Made by a program: the position numbers and the translations under genes. The notes beneath the pieces are model-generated. The model made no database searches, was not told the origin of the DNA, and saw only the letters and a program-made list of their open reading frames with translations. Shown here piece by piece: positions 16,213 to 25,222 of a DNA stretch of 43,317 nt. Source of the DNA: Caulobacter sp. 32-67-35 (GTDB taxonomy: Bacteria > Pseudomonadota > Alphaproteobacteria > Caulobacterales > Caulobacteraceae); contig NCEV01000026.1 in assembly GCA_002280875.1 (NCBI GenBank), positions 1 to 43,317 of the forward strand, in the 5' to 3' direction. Within the stretch, counting starts at the first letter, position 1. Every line of letters begins with the position of its first letter.

Positions 16213-17789
16213 ATGGCCGCAACCCAAACCCGCGACGCCGTCATTATCGGCGGGGGACACAACGGCCTCGTCTGCGCCTTCTATCTGGCCAAGGCCGGCC
16301 TGAAGGTCACCATTTGCGAGGCCCGCGGCGTGGTCGGCGGGGCGGCCGTGACCGAGGAATTCCATCCGGGTTTCCGCAACTCGGTGGCCAGCTACACGGT
16401 CAGCCTGCTCAGCCCCAAGGTCATCGCCGACATGGGCCTGCACGGCCAGGGGCTGAAGATCGTCGAGCGGCCGATCTCCAACTTCCTGCCGATCAGCGCC
16501 GCGACGCCGAGGTGCTGCCGGCCTACTACGCCATGCTGGACGAGATCGGCGACGTGCTGCGCGACCTGGCCGCCGAGACCCCGCCCAATCTGGGCGACGG
16601 CATCCACGGCCTGCTGCGCGGCGCCCGCCAGGGCACGCGGCTGGCCCTGCTGAGCCGCGAGCGCAAGCGCGACCTGCTGGACCTGTTCACCAAGAGCGCC
16701 CGCGACTTCCTGGACGGCTGGTTCGAGAGCGACGCGGTCAAGGCCAGCTTCGGCTTCGACGCCGTGGTCGGCAATTTCGCCAGTCCGGATTCGCCCGGCT
16801 CGGCCTATGTGCTGCTGCACCACACCTTCGGCGAGGTGAACGGCAAGAAGGGCGCCTGGGGGCACGCCATCGGCGGCATGGGCGCGATCACCCAGGCGAT
16901 GGCCAAGGCCTGCGAGGCGCTGGGCGTCGAGATCCTGCTCGATGCGCCGGTCGAGGCGGTGCATGTCGAACACGGCAAGGACGGCCCCCGGGCCACGGGC
17001 GTGCAGCTGGTCGACGGCCGTCAGATCATGGCCCCGATCGTCTCGTCCAACCTCAATCCGGCGCTGCTGTACGGCAAGCTGATCGCCCCCTCGGCCCTGC
17101 CCGCCGCCTTCACCAAGGCCATCAAGGGCTACAAGAACGGCTCGGGCACCTTCCGGATGAACGTGGCCCTGTCGGAGCTGCCGGACTTCACCTGCCTGCC
17201 CGGCAAGGTCTCGGCCGAGCATCACCAGTGCGGCATCGTGATCTCGCCCAGCCTCGACTACATGGACGAGGCCTATAGAGACGCCAAGGCCTTCGGCATC
17301 AGCAAGAAGCCCATCGTCGAGATGCTGATCCCCTCGACCCTGGACCCCACCCTGGCCCCGCCCGGCCAGCACGTGGCCAGCCTGTTCTGCCAGCAGTTCG
17401 CCTGGGACCTGCCGAACGGCCGGTCGTGGGATGACGAGCGCGAGGCCGCCGCCGACCTGATCATCGACACGGTCAATGACTGGGCGCCCAACTTCAAGGC
17501 ATCGGTCCTGGGACGGATGATCCTGTCGCCGACGGACCTGGAGCGGAAGTTTGGCCTGATCAACGGCGACATCATGCACGGCCATATGTCGCTGGATCAG
17601 CTGTGGGCCGCGCGACCGGTGCTGGGGCACGCCAGCCATCGCGGCCCCCTGAAGGGCCTCTACATGTGCGGCGCCGGTTGCCATCCGGGCGGCGGCGTCT
17701 CGGGCAATCCGGGACGCAACGCGGCGCGCGAGATCCTGCGCGACAAGGACTTCACGACGGCGCTGAAGCTTTCGGTGGTGGGGCGGTGA
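16213..17789 (+). pseudogene. Phytoene-desaturase-like FAD oxidoreductase, frameshifted by an internal deletion
   Basis: The reading frame from 16213 encodes a typical dinucleotide-binding N-terminus (DAVIIGGGHNGLVCAFYLAKAG, then GGAAVTEEFHPGF) up to ISNFLPIS near 16497. The homologous sequence then continues in another frame from about 16494 (RRDAEVLPAYYAMLDE) to the stop at 17789, including the C-terminal FAD motif GLYMCGAGCHPGGGVSGNPG. The two pieces together are about 525 residues. In family members I remember, roughly 20 residues lie between the FLPI and RDAEVLPAYY blocks, so a net loss of 3n+1 bases seems to have occurred. As written the product would be a truncated fragment. A sequencing or assembly error is possible. 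An intact relative would oxidise an isoprenoid or other lipid-like substrate. Confidence 0.8.
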
Positions 17790-17803
17790 TGGTGGTCACG
17801 CAT

Positions 17804-17936
17804 CTCCCTTCCCCCTTGATGGGGGAAGGGTCGGGGATGGGGGTGACAGCGTCGGCAGCTTTCAGCTCGGCCGCGCCACATCCTGAAACCGTGTCACCCC
17901 CACCCCTACCCCTCCCCCATCCAAGGGGGAGGGAAA
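17804..17936. repeat. G/C-run palindromic intergenic element, type C
   Basis: An element of three hairpins between the FAD enzyme pseudogene and the Rieske gene. The left arm is CCTTCCCCCTTGATGGGGGAAGG, the middle is a perfect 10-bp stem GGGGGTGACA (17839-17848) and TGTCACCCCC (17892-17901), and the right arm is CCTCCCCCATCCAAGGGGGAGG. The right arm is nearly identical to the partial copy at 19124-19160, showing that the element is repeated. Confidence 0.8.
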
Positions 17937-17961
17937 GTGATCTTGCTGGAGGGCTCGGCGC

Positions 17962-19116
17962 ATGAACGCCCCCACCTCCAACCTCGACCCGCAAGCAGAC
18001 TGGGGCCTGCCCGGCTGGACTTACGGCAACGACCGGTTCTTCAAAGAGGAACAGGACAGGATCCTGCGCCCCTCGTGGCAGGTGGTCTGCCACCTGAACG
18101 ACATCCCCAAGGCCGGCGACTTCCACACCCTGGACTTCCTAAGCGAGAGCGTCGTGGTGGTGCGCGCCAAGGACGGCGGCGTTCGGGCCTTCACCAATGT
18201 CTGCCGCCATCGCGGCGCGCGGCTGGTCGACGGCCCCAGCGGCAGCTGTGGCAAGGGCGGCGGCCGCATTGTCTGCCCCTATCACGCCTGGACCTACGAC
18301 CTGGAAGGCCGCCTGATCGGCGTACCCATGCGCGACACCTATCCGGCGCTCGACATGGACAGGCAGGGCCTGGTCAAGGTCGATGTCGAGATCTGGCGCG
18401 GCTTCGTTTTCGTGCGGCTGGAAGGTGATGGCCCGTCCGTCGCCGAGATGATGGCGCCCTACGATCACGAGGTGGCCCACTATCGCTTCGAAGAGCTTCA
18501 GCCCTTCGGCCGCGTCACCCTGCGGCCCCGGACGGTGAACTGGAAGAACATCAGCGACAACTATTCGGACGGCCTGCATATCCCCATCGCCCACCCCGGC
18601 CTGACCCGGCTGTTCGGCAAGGGCTATGGCGTGGAAGCCGAAACCTGGGTCGACAAGATGTGGGGCCAGCTGATCGACGAGCCGTCGGCCAACCCGTCCG
18701 AGCGGCTGTACCAGGACATCTTGCCCGACGTTCCGCACCTGCCGCCCGAGCGCAAACGCCTGTGGACCTATTTCAAGCTGTGGCCAAACTTCGCCTTCGA
18801 CATCTATCCCGACCAGGTGGACTTCATGCAGTTCATCCCGGTCTCGGCCACCCAGACCCTGATCCGCGAGATCGCCTACGCCCTGCCCGATGACCGTCGG
18901 GAGATGAAGGCGGCCCGCTATCTGAACTGGCGCATCAACCGTCAGGTCAATGCCGAGGACACCGAGCTGGTGGCCCGGGTGCAGGAGGGCATGGCGTCGC
19001 GGAGCTTCACGGCGGGGCCGCTGGCGAGCTCGGAGGTTTCGCTGCGCAGTTTTGGCCGGAAGATGCGGGCGCTGATCCCTGAAGCGCGGCTGGACCGGCC
19101 GCCGACGGGGTGGTGA
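17962..19116 (+). CDS. Rieske non-heme iron oxygenase, alpha subunit
   Basis: A 384-residue aromatic-ring-hydroxylating-type oxygenase alpha subunit. The Rieske [2Fe-2S] site is formed by Cys81/His83 (CRHRGARL) and Cys105/His108 (CPYHAWTY). The mononuclear iron site includes His206 and His211 in DNYSDGLHIPIAHPGL, with the third carboxylate ligand further on. Family members hydroxylate aromatic rings or demethylate N-methyl compounds. No ferredoxin or reductase gene lies next to it, so electron partners must be elsewhere or provided by another protein. It is flanked by palindromic elements, downstream of the FAD enzyme pseudogene and upstream of a TetR gene on the same strand. The substrate is not evident. 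Confidence 0.92.
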   Translation: MNAPTSNLDPQADWGLPGWTYGNDRFFKEEQDRILRPSWQVVCHLNDIPKAGDFHTLDFLSESVVVVRAKDGGVRAFTNVCRHRGARLVDGPSGSCGKGGGRIVCPYHAWTYDLEGRLIGVPMRDTYPALDMDRQGLVKVDVEIWRGFVFVRLEGDGPSVAEMMAPYDHEVAHYRFEELQPFGRVTLRPRTVNWKNISDNYSDGLHIPIAHPGLTRLFGKGYGVEAETWVDKMWGQLIDEPSANPSERLYQDILPDVPHLPPERKRLWTYFKLWPNFAFDIYPDQVDFMQFIPVSATQTLIREIAYALPDDRREMKAARYLNWRINRQVNAEDTELVARVQEGMASRSFTAGPLASSEVSLRSFGRKMRALIPEARLDRPPTGW

Positions 19117-19123
19117 TGCCCGA

Positions 19124-19160
19124 TCCCCCCCACCCAACCCTCCCCCATCAAGGGGGAGGG
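19124..19160. repeat. Partial G/C-run palindromic element contributing a ribosome binding site
   Basis: A truncated copy matching the right arm of the element at 17804-17936, with a CCCTCCCCCATCAAGGGGGAGGG hairpin. Its 3' arm provides the GGAGG just before the ATG of the TetR gene at 19169. The element therefore appears to have been co-opted as, or to have created, the ribosome binding site. Confidence 0.7.
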
Positions 19161-19168
19161 CTAGGACC

Positions 19169-19774
19169 ATGCGCGCCCCCTTCACCCGCGAGACCGCCGA
19201 CGTCCGCCGCCAGGCCCTGGTCGCGGCCGCCGAAACCGTCCTGGCTCGCGACGGGGTGGCCGGAGCATCCGTAAGAAGCATCTGCGCGGAAGCGGGCGTC
19301 TCGCCCGGCCTGTTGCGGCACTATTTCGACGGCGTCGACGCCCTGATCGCGGCGGCCTATGAGGCCGTTGGCCAGCGGATCGATGCGGCGCTGGAGGCTG
19401 CGGTGGCGCAGGCGGGAGACGCCCCGCGCGCCCGGCTGTCGGCCTATCTGACCGCCAGCTTCAAGCCGCCGGTGCTGGACACGCAACTGCTGGCCGCGTG
19501 GCTGGCCTTCTGGAGTCTGGTGAAGGTCAATGACGCCATCGCCGATATCCACCGGCGGACCTATGCCAGCTATCGGGCGCGACTGGAGGCGTTGCTGATC
19601 GCCTGCGACACCGGCGTCGATGCGCGGCTGGCGGCCATTGGCCTGACCGCCGTGGTCGACGGTCTGTGGCTGGAACTGTGTCTGGATCCGACGGTCTTTA
19701 CCCCGGCCGAAGCCGGGGCCATCGCGGAACGGCTGCTGGCCGGCTATTCGCCGACACCGGTCTTCCTGGATTAG
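19169..19774 (+). CDS. TetR family transcriptional regulator (BetI-like)
   Basis: A 201-residue TetR-family regulator. The helix-turn-helix is VRRQALVAAAETVLARDGVAGASVRSICAEAGVSPGLLRHYFDGVDALI (about residues 12-60); the GLLRHYF recognition helix and the C-terminal layout (LLAAWLAFWSLVKVNDAIADIHRRTYASYRARLEALL) recall BetI. It is the last gene of the FAD enzyme/Rieske group, 52 bases after the Rieske stop, and is the obvious candidate to control it, perhaps through the dyad at 16165-16178. BetI itself responds to choline, but no betaine genes are here, so the ligand is unknown. Its stop overlaps that of the next, convergent gene. Confidence 0.88.
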   Translation: MRAPFTRETADVRRQALVAAAETVLARDGVAGASVRSICAEAGVSPGLLRHYFDGVDALIAAAYEAVGQRIDAALEAAVAQAGDAPRARLSAYLTASFKPPVLDTQLLAAWLAFWSLVKVNDAIADIHRRTYASYRARLEALLIACDTGVDARLAAIGLTAVVDGLWLELCLDPTVFTPAEAGAIAERLLAGYSPTPVFLD

Positions 19775-20010
19775 GCGGCGGCCGCGTGGCTGACGATGCT
19801 GCGGCCCCAGGTGGCGCGGCGAACTTCGGGCTCGAACACCTCGACCTTGGCGGTCTTTCCCTGCACGCGCATGTGGCGGGCCAGCATCTCGGCGATCGCC
19901 TGGGCCTCGGCCTGACAGGAATAGGACCCTATCAGATCCGGCGCGTCATTCCAGGTTACGTGCCAGACGCCGGAGACGGGGCGCACGAAGTAATTGTGTT
20001 CGTTGGCCAT
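19771..20010 (-). CDS. Small hypothetical protein (79 aa)
   Basis: A 79-residue protein, MANEHNYFVRPVSGVWHVTW at the N-terminus. It has a short beta-hairpin start, a helix (SCQAEAQAIAEMLARHMRVQG) and a beta-strand plus basic end. The pattern of aromatic strands followed by an alanine-rich helix recalls the small DUF2188-like proteins, but the match is not firm. The ATG at 20010 has an AAGGAG ribosome binding site seven bases upstream. No signal peptide or membrane segment. Convergent with the TetR gene, overlapping by 4 bases at the stops. An inverted repeat lies 60-89 bases upstream. Confidence 0.7.
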   Translation of the reverse strand: MANEHNYFVRPVSGVWHVTWNDAPDLIGSYSCQAEAQAIAEMLARHMRVQGKTAKVEVFEPEVRRATWGRSIVSHAAAA

Positions 20011-20069
20011 GGGAAACTCCTTGGGCTGGCTTAAGCATCGGACATACCGCGTCCGCGTGACAGTGTTTC

Positions 20070-20099
20070 AATGCTGCACGGCAACAAGCGTGCTGCATT
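20070..20099. promoter_or_regulatory. Inverted repeat upstream of the small hypothetical gene
   Basis: AATGCTGCAC (20070-20079) and GTGCTGCATT (20090-20099) pair at nine of ten positions with a 10-base spacer. A tandem ATTGCAC repeat follows (about 20097-20110). This could be a regulator site for the gene at 19771-20010. The protein that would bind is unknown. Confidence 0.4.
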
Positions 20100-20185
20100 G
20101 CACATTGCACAGGCCGCGCCAAGGCGACCGCTGGTGAATCCAGGAGCAACTTTGAGGCGAACTCGCCTGCCAGGTTAGATTTGGT

Positions 20186-21484
20186 CTACTCCCTGACCAC
20201 CACGCCGCCCTTCATCACCTTGGCGACCGAAGACAGGGTGGCGATATCGGCCAGCGGGTCGCCCGCGACGGCGATCATGTCGGCATAGCGACCCGGGCTG
20301 AGCGCGCCCACATCGGCCGACTTGCCCATCAGCGCGGCCGAGACAGTGGTCGCTGACTGGATCGCCTGCATCGGCGTCATGCCGTACCGAACCATATAGG
20401 GCAGCTGCCTGGCGTTCTGGCCGTGCGGATAGACGCCGGCGTCGGTGCCATAGGCGATCTTGACCCCCGCCTTCACCGCCTTGGCGAAGCCCACGCGTTG
20501 GGCGTCGGTGGTCTCGGTGTTCTTGCGCAGGGTTTCGGCGGGCCAGCCGTTGCGGGTTCCGACCTCGTCGATGAAGTCACCATTATAGATATCGGCCACC
20601 AGCCAGGCGCCCCGGGCCTTCATCAGGGCGATCCCCTCGTCGTCGATCAGCGAGCCGTGCTCGATCGAGCGCGCCCCGGCTAGCACCGCCACCTTGATGC
20701 CCTCGGCCCCGTGGGCATGGGCGGTGGCGTAGGTTCCGCGCTTGGCCGCGGCCTCGACGGCGGCCTTGATCTGGTCTTCGGAGAGTTCCAGTTGGCCCGG
20801 TTCAGTGCCCACGGTCAGCACGGCGCCGGTAGCGATCAGTTTCAGGAAATCGGCCCCGCCGACCAGCAGGGCGTGAGCCTTGCGATGCGTATCGGCCACG
20901 TCCTCGACCACGCCGCGCCGCATGTCGGGCGGGATGCCGACATCGGCGGCGATGCCGGTGATCTCGCCGCCGCCGCCGGGCGTGGTGATATAGGCGCCGG
21001 CCACCGACATGCGCGGTCCGGGCACCAGCCCCTTGTCGATGGCGTCACGCAGGGCGACGTCGCCGAACGCCCGCCAGGTCCCGACGTCGCGCACGCTGGT
21101 GAAGCCGGCCATCAGGGTGGCCCGGGCGTGGGCGGCCCCGACATAGGCCTGCTCCGCAGCCGTGGTCAGCAGGGGCTGGGCGATGTTTTCGGTCTGGGCC
21201 TCGTCGACCAGGTGAGTGTGCATGTCCATCAGGCCGGGCAGGACGGTATAGGCGCTCCAGTCCAGCAGCGGGCCATCGTTGGGGGCGGCCGTCCAGGATC
21301 CCACGGCGGCGACGCGCTCGCCCTCGATGCGGATCAGCTGGTTCACCAGCACCTTGCCGGCCTCGGTGTCGATCAGCCTGCCGGCGTGGACGTAGGAGAC
21401 TGCGGGTTTGACCTGGGCGTGGGCGGCCAAGGGCGCCAACGCGACGGCGAGCGTCAGGGCGAGGGATCGGATCAAGGTCTTCAC
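20186..21484 (-). CDS. Secreted metal-dependent amidohydrolase (imidazolonepropionase/prolidase-like)
   Basis: A 432-residue amidohydrolase-superfamily enzyme with an N-terminal signal peptide (basic start, hydrophobic core, cleavage likely after LAAHA). Metal ligands are visible: HxH in GLMDMHTHL, a lysine for carboxylation in ADFLKLIATGAV, histidines in TAHAHGAEG and SIEHGS, and aspartate in AYGTDAGVYPHG. The group includes Xaa-Pro dipeptidase-like enzymes; related Caulobacter proteins have been shown to cleave dipeptides with a C-terminal basic residue, so peptide hydrolysis is plausible but unproven here. The start is GTG at 21484, sharing GTGA with the stop of the upstream permease gene. 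That overlap both fixes the start and indicates translational coupling. Confidence 0.88.
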   Translation of the reverse strand: MKTLIRSLALTLAVALAPLAAHAQVKPAVSYVHAGRLIDTEAGKVLVNQLIRIEGERVAAVGSWTAAPNDGPLLDWSAYTVLPGLMDMHTHLVDEAQTENIAQPLLTTAAEQAYVGAAHARATLMAGFTSVRDVGTWRAFGDVALRDAIDKGLVPGPRMSVAGAYITTPGGGGEITGIAADVGIPPDMRRGVVEDVADTHRKAHALLVGGADFLKLIATGAVLTVGTEPGQLELSEDQIKAAVEAAAKRGTYATAHAHGAEGIKVAVLAGARSIEHGSLIDDEGIALMKARGAWLVADIYNGDFIDEVGTRNGWPAETLRKNTETTDAQRVGFAKAVKAGVKIAYGTDAGVYPHGQNARQLPYMVRYGMTPMQAIQSATTVSAALMGKSADVGALSPGRYADMIAVAGDPLADIATLSSVAKVMKGGVVVRE

Positions 21485-22797
21485 TCCGGCGCAGTCACGA
21501 CGGCGACGCGCTTCATCAGCAGGTGGATCGGCAGGCCGATCAGCAGCAGCACCGCGCCCCACAGGGTGGCCTGGCTGCCGGCGCCATAGAGGGTCCAGCA
21601 GGCATAGAGCGCCGCGACAATGGCGACGATGGTCAGGGCGACCGAAGCGTCCATCCGGCCGCGCATCTGCAGGCGCAGGGCAGCGAGAGCGCAGAACAGA
21701 TAGGTGAACAGCGAGGCCGCCGTGGCCAGCAGGGCGATGAAGGTGAACAGCTCGGCCATCGACTTGGTGTAGTTGATCAGCACCAGGACGGTCAGCAGGC
21801 TGCTGGACAGGATATGGGCCCGCACCGGCGTGCCGCGCCTGGAGGTCTTGGCCAAAAAGGCCGGGAACACCCCGCCCTTGGCCATGGCATAGGGCAACTC
21901 GCCCTGCAGCAGCACCCAGCCATTCAGGGCCCCGAAGGCGCTGATCGCCGCGAAGCCGGCCAGGACCAGCCGCAGGTCGCCACCACCATACAGGCCCACG
22001 AAATCGGCGAACGGGGCGTTGGAGCCCTCAAGCATGCCGGCCGGGGTCAGCAGCACCACCGCCGAGCAGACGACCAGATAGATCAGCCCGGTGAAGGCCG
22101 TGCCCACCAGGGTGGCGCGAGGGATGGTGCGCTCGGGATCATGCACCTTGTCGGCCGGCACGGTGGCCGACTCCAGGCCCAGCAGCGCCCAAAGGGTCAG
22201 AGTCGCGGCAGAGGTAATGCCGACCGCCGAAAGGTCGGCCATGCGCAGCGGGGTCACCGTGCTGCCGCCGGTCTTGGCCAGCACCACGAAGGCCAGGATC
22301 ATCACCGCCAGCAGAGGCATCAGCTTCAGGATGGTGGTGACCACCTGCAGCCGGCCCGCCGAGCGGGCGCCGTAGCAGTTGAGGGCCGTCAGTCCCCAGA
22401 CCATCGCCACGGTAATGCCGCCATGGAGGCCCGGGACCGTGGCGATCTGCGGGAAGAACACGGAGAGATAGCTGACCGTGCCGGTGGCGATGGCGGCGTT
22501 GCCGACCCAAAGCGAGATCCAGTAGCTCCAGGCCACCATGAACCCGGCCGTTCGCCCGAACGCTTCCTGGGTAAAGGCATAGGGGCCGCCGGCCTTGGGA
22601 AAGGCCTTGGCCAGTCGGGCAAAGACGAAGGCCAGGCACAGGCCGCCGGCGATGGTCACCACCCAGCCGATCACCGCGTTCCAGCCATAGGGCGCGAGCG
22701 AGGCGGGCAGCATGAAGACGCCCGAGCCGATCATGTTGCCCACAACCAGGGCGACGCACATCCAGAAGCCCAGCGGCTTGGCGACGGAAGTCTTCAT
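21481..22797 (-). CDS. APC-superfamily amino acid permease
   Basis: A 438-residue inner-membrane transporter with about twelve hydrophobic segments. The N-terminal GNMIGSGVFMLPASLAPYGW and the KAFPKAGGPYAFTQEAFG motif are typical of the basic amino acid/polyamine antiporter branch (AdiC, CadB and PotE relatives). It ends in a short cytoplasmic tail (HLLMKRVAVVTAPE). The stop overlaps the GTG start of the amidohydrolase by 4 bases, so the pair forms an operon: a peptidase-like enzyme outside and a permease for a released amino acid is a reasonable reading. It starts about 35 bases after the terminator of the TonB-dependent receptor gene. Confidence 0.92.
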   Translation of the reverse strand: MKTSVAKPLGFWMCVALVVGNMIGSGVFMLPASLAPYGWNAVIGWVVTIAGGLCLAFVFARLAKAFPKAGGPYAFTQEAFGRTAGFMVAWSYWISLWVGNAAIATGTVSYLSVFFPQIATVPGLHGGITVAMVWGLTALNCYGARSAGRLQVVTTILKLMPLLAVMILAFVVLAKTGGSTVTPLRMADLSAVGITSAATLTLWALLGLESATVPADKVHDPERTIPRATLVGTAFTGLIYLVVCSAVVLLTPAGMLEGSNAPFADFVGLYGGGDLRLVLAGFAAISAFGALNGWVLLQGELPYAMAKGGVFPAFLAKTSRRGTPVRAHILSSSLLTVLVLINYTKSMAELFTFIALLATAASLFTYLFCALAALRLQMRGRMDASVALTIVAIVAALYACWTLYGAGSQATLWGAVLLLIGLPIHLLMKRVAVVTAPE

Positions 22798-22830
22798 GCG
22801 GCCAGGCTTTCACGAACGCGACACGGAAGA

Positions 22831-22863
22831 AAGAAAAAGGGGCGGCCTTGCGGGCCGCCCCTT
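22831..22863 (-). terminator. Rho-independent terminator of the TonB-dependent receptor gene
   Basis: On the minus strand, an 11-bp perfect stem (22853-22863 pairing with 22837-22847) of sequence AAGGGGCGGCC with a 5-base loop is followed by TTTCTTTCTT. It begins five bases after the receptor stop codon. This is the clearest intrinsic terminator in the window and separates the receptor from the permease/amidohydrolase operon. Confidence 0.9.
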
Positions 22864-22867
22864 CCAC

Positions 22868-25222
22868 CTAGAACTTGCGGCCGACCTTCAGGCCGATCGT
22901 GCGCGGCTGGTTGGGCGTGATGTAGGTCTGGGCCCCGCAGACGCTTTCGGCGCACTGGGCGTAACGGTTGAGGCTGGCGCGCTTGTCGGTCAGGTTCTTG
23001 ACGTACAGCGCCATCGACCAGTCGTCCCGCGTGACGCCGCCCGACAGGTCGACCAGGGTGTAGCCCGACTGACGTCCGATGATTTCGCGCTCGACGATCC
23101 GCAGGTCGGTCCAGCTGCCCGTCTGATGGACAGCCGAGGCCTGCAGATAGGCGTCGTAACCGCTGAAACTGAAGTCGTAGCGCGCCGTCAGGTTGGCCTT
23201 GAACTTCGGCGTCACTGGCAGGACCGTGCCGTCCGGCGCCTGCGGCGTGGGGCAGACGGTGACCGGATTGCCCGAGGTGTCGGTAAAGCCGCAATAATTG
23301 GCCGTCAGCTTGGCGTCGGTATAGGTGGCCGCTGCGCTGATCGTGAAACCCTGGGTGACCGCCAGGGTCACGTCGCTTTCCACGCCCTTGATACGCGCCT
23401 CGTTGGCGTTCTTGATCTCGGTCAGGCCGTTGGCCCCCAGGATCGAGAACTGGAAGTTCTGCCAGTCTTCCATGAACACCGCGCCGTTCCAGCGGAAGCG
23501 GTTCTCCATCCAGCTGGTCTTCCAGCCGAACTCGTAGTTCTTCAGATAGTCGGCCTGGTAGGGCGGCAGGGTGGCGCGACGGTTGATGCCGCCCGGACGG
23601 AAGCCTTCCGAGTAGGTGACATAGGCCAGCTTATCGTCGTCGAACTTGTAGGTCAGCGTGACCTTGGGAACGTTGCCGGTTTCCTTGACCCGCTTGTCCA
23701 GGTTCGTACAGGGCGCACCATTGACGCCGCCGGCGCGGAAGCAGGCCCGCTCGCCGGTGCCGCCGTAGCCCGTGCCGTAGCCGTAGAAGCCCTCCAGCGA
23801 GTTGTCGGACTTGAAGAAGCGGATGCCGCCCATCACCGTCAGCTTGGGGGTGATGTCGAAATAGGCCTCGCCGAACGCGGCCGTGTCCCGGTCGATCCGC
23901 TGCTGGGCGGTCAGCCAGATGGTGTCGCTATAGCCCGGCACCTCGATGTCGTAGCTGATGCCGTCGATCTTATAGCGCTGGGTAATCCCGTGCTGCTGCT
24001 TCTGGTAGAACAGGCCGCCGATCAGGCGGAAGCGCTTGTCGTCCGGGGTGGCGATCCGGATCTCGTGGCTTTCCTTTTTGTAGTCGTCCTTGCCGGTGAT
24101 GTACTGCGACGGGTTGGCCAGGCCGCCCGTGTCGTTGGTCCAGTAGAAGCCGTAGCCGACCTGATCGTAGAAATAGGAATAGTCCGAATAGTCCTGACGG
24201 GTGTCGACGGTGCGCTTGAGGTACGAGCCGGCATAGGTGACGTCGAGATTGGCGATCTGCCCCTCGATGGTCATGGCCGCCTGCACCCACTTGTCGTCCG
24301 AGGCTTCCGGATAGAAGTGAGTCACCTCCAGGTCACCGACCTTGGGATCATAGGAATAGATGCCGCTGGTCTTGGTGCGCTGGCCCATGATCGTGGGCGT
24401 GATCACCCAGTTCTCGCCCAGCTCGACCCGCAGGGCGGCGCGACCGCCGCGGGTGCTGGAGCCGTTATAGTTTTCGCTGGCGGTGGTGGCGTTGCTGATC
24501 GTCAGGTCATCGCTGGGATCGGCCGTGCCGCGCCCGTAGGTGCGCGTGCCCACGACGTTGTCGATATAGCCGGCGGTTTCCTCGTTCCAGCCGACCAGGC
24601 GCACCGCGATGGTGTCCGACAGCGGGATGTTGACGAAGGCTTCTTCGACATGACCCATGTCGTCGCCATCAACCTGGTTGACCTCGACATCAACGCCCGC
24701 CGAAAAGCCGGCGGTGCTGGGCTTGTTGGTGATGATCCGCAGGGTGCCGGCCTGTGAGCTGGCGCCATACAGCGTGCCCTGCGGTCCGGCCAGGGCCTCG
24801 ACCCGGGCCACGTCATAGACGTGGATGTCCAGCGCGCCCTGGATGGTGCTGATCGGCTGTTCGTCCAGATAGACGCCGACGCTGGGCAGCGAGCCGGAGT
24901 GGTTGCCGTCGCCGCCGCTGGCGACGCCGCGCATATAGACCTGGCCAAAGCCGGGGCCCGCCGTCGTGAACGAAACGCTGGGCAGATATTTCACATAGTC
25001 GACGAAGTTGGAGATCTGCAGCTGTTCCAGCTTGGCCTCGCCCAGCGCCTGGATAGACACCGGCACATCCTGCAGATTCTCGGACCGCTTCTGGGCGGTG
25101 ACCACCACCTCTTCCAGCGACACCACCTGCCGGGCCTGCGCGGCCACGCTGGTCAGCATGGTCGATGCCAGCAAGGCGGCCGAATAGACCCCCGCCCGCT
25201 TGAAGTTCTTACGCGACGTCAT
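22868..25222 (-). CDS. TonB-dependent outer-membrane receptor
   Basis: A 784-residue TonB-dependent receptor. A signal peptide (MTSRKNFKRAGVYSAALLAS, ending near VAAQA) is followed by a TonB-box/plug start (LEEVVVTAQKR), the plug domain (DVPVSIQAL, VYMRGVASGG, VGVYLDEQPIS, VEALAGPQGTLYG, GTLRIITNKP) and a 22-strand barrel ending in aromatic IGLKVGRKF. Such receptors import large or scarce substrates using TonB energy. The ATG at 25222 matches the signal peptide; the longer frame to 25282 does not. It lies 128 bases downstream of a TPR-sulfotransferase on the same strand, an arrangement seen repeatedly in Caulobacter-type genomes. It ends in a strong terminator. The substrate is unknown. Confidence 0.94.
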   Translation of the reverse strand: MTSRKNFKRAGVYSAALLASTMLTSVAAQARQVVSLEEVVVTAQKRSENLQDVPVSIQALGEAKLEQLQISNFVDYVKYLPSVSFTTAGPGFGQVYMRGVASGGDGNHSGSLPSVGVYLDEQPISTIQGALDIHVYDVARVEALAGPQGTLYGASSQAGTLRIITNKPSTAGFSAGVDVEVNQVDGDDMGHVEEAFVNIPLSDTIAVRLVGWNEETAGYIDNVVGTRTYGRGTADPSDDLTISNATTASENYNGSSTRGGRAALRVELGENWVITPTIMGQRTKTSGIYSYDPKVGDLEVTHFYPEASDDKWVQAAMTIEGQIANLDVTYAGSYLKRTVDTRQDYSDYSYFYDQVGYGFYWTNDTGGLANPSQYITGKDDYKKESHEIRIATPDDKRFRLIGGLFYQKQQHGITQRYKIDGISYDIEVPGYSDTIWLTAQQRIDRDTAAFGEAYFDITPKLTVMGGIRFFKSDNSLEGFYGYGTGYGGTGERACFRAGGVNGAPCTNLDKRVKETGNVPKVTLTYKFDDDKLAYVTYSEGFRPGGINRRATLPPYQADYLKNYEFGWKTSWMENRFRWNGAVFMEDWQNFQFSILGANGLTEIKNANEARIKGVESDVTLAVTQGFTISAAATYTDAKLTANYCGFTDTSGNPVTVCPTPQAPDGTVLPVTPKFKANLTARYDFSFSGYDAYLQASAVHQTGSWTDLRIVEREIIGRQSGYTLVDLSGGVTRDDWSMALYVKNLTDKRASLNRYAQCAESVCGAQTYITPNQPRTIGLKVGRKF

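Noticed and set aside
16031-17936. Repeat hairpins considered as a CRISPR array
   Set aside because: No regular spacing, no spacers of constant length and no cas genes; they are palindromic intergenic elements.
22712-24757. 681-codon plus-strand open frame opposite the TonB-dependent receptor
   Set aside because: No motifs; the opposite strand carries a full TonB-dependent receptor with signal peptide and barrel end.
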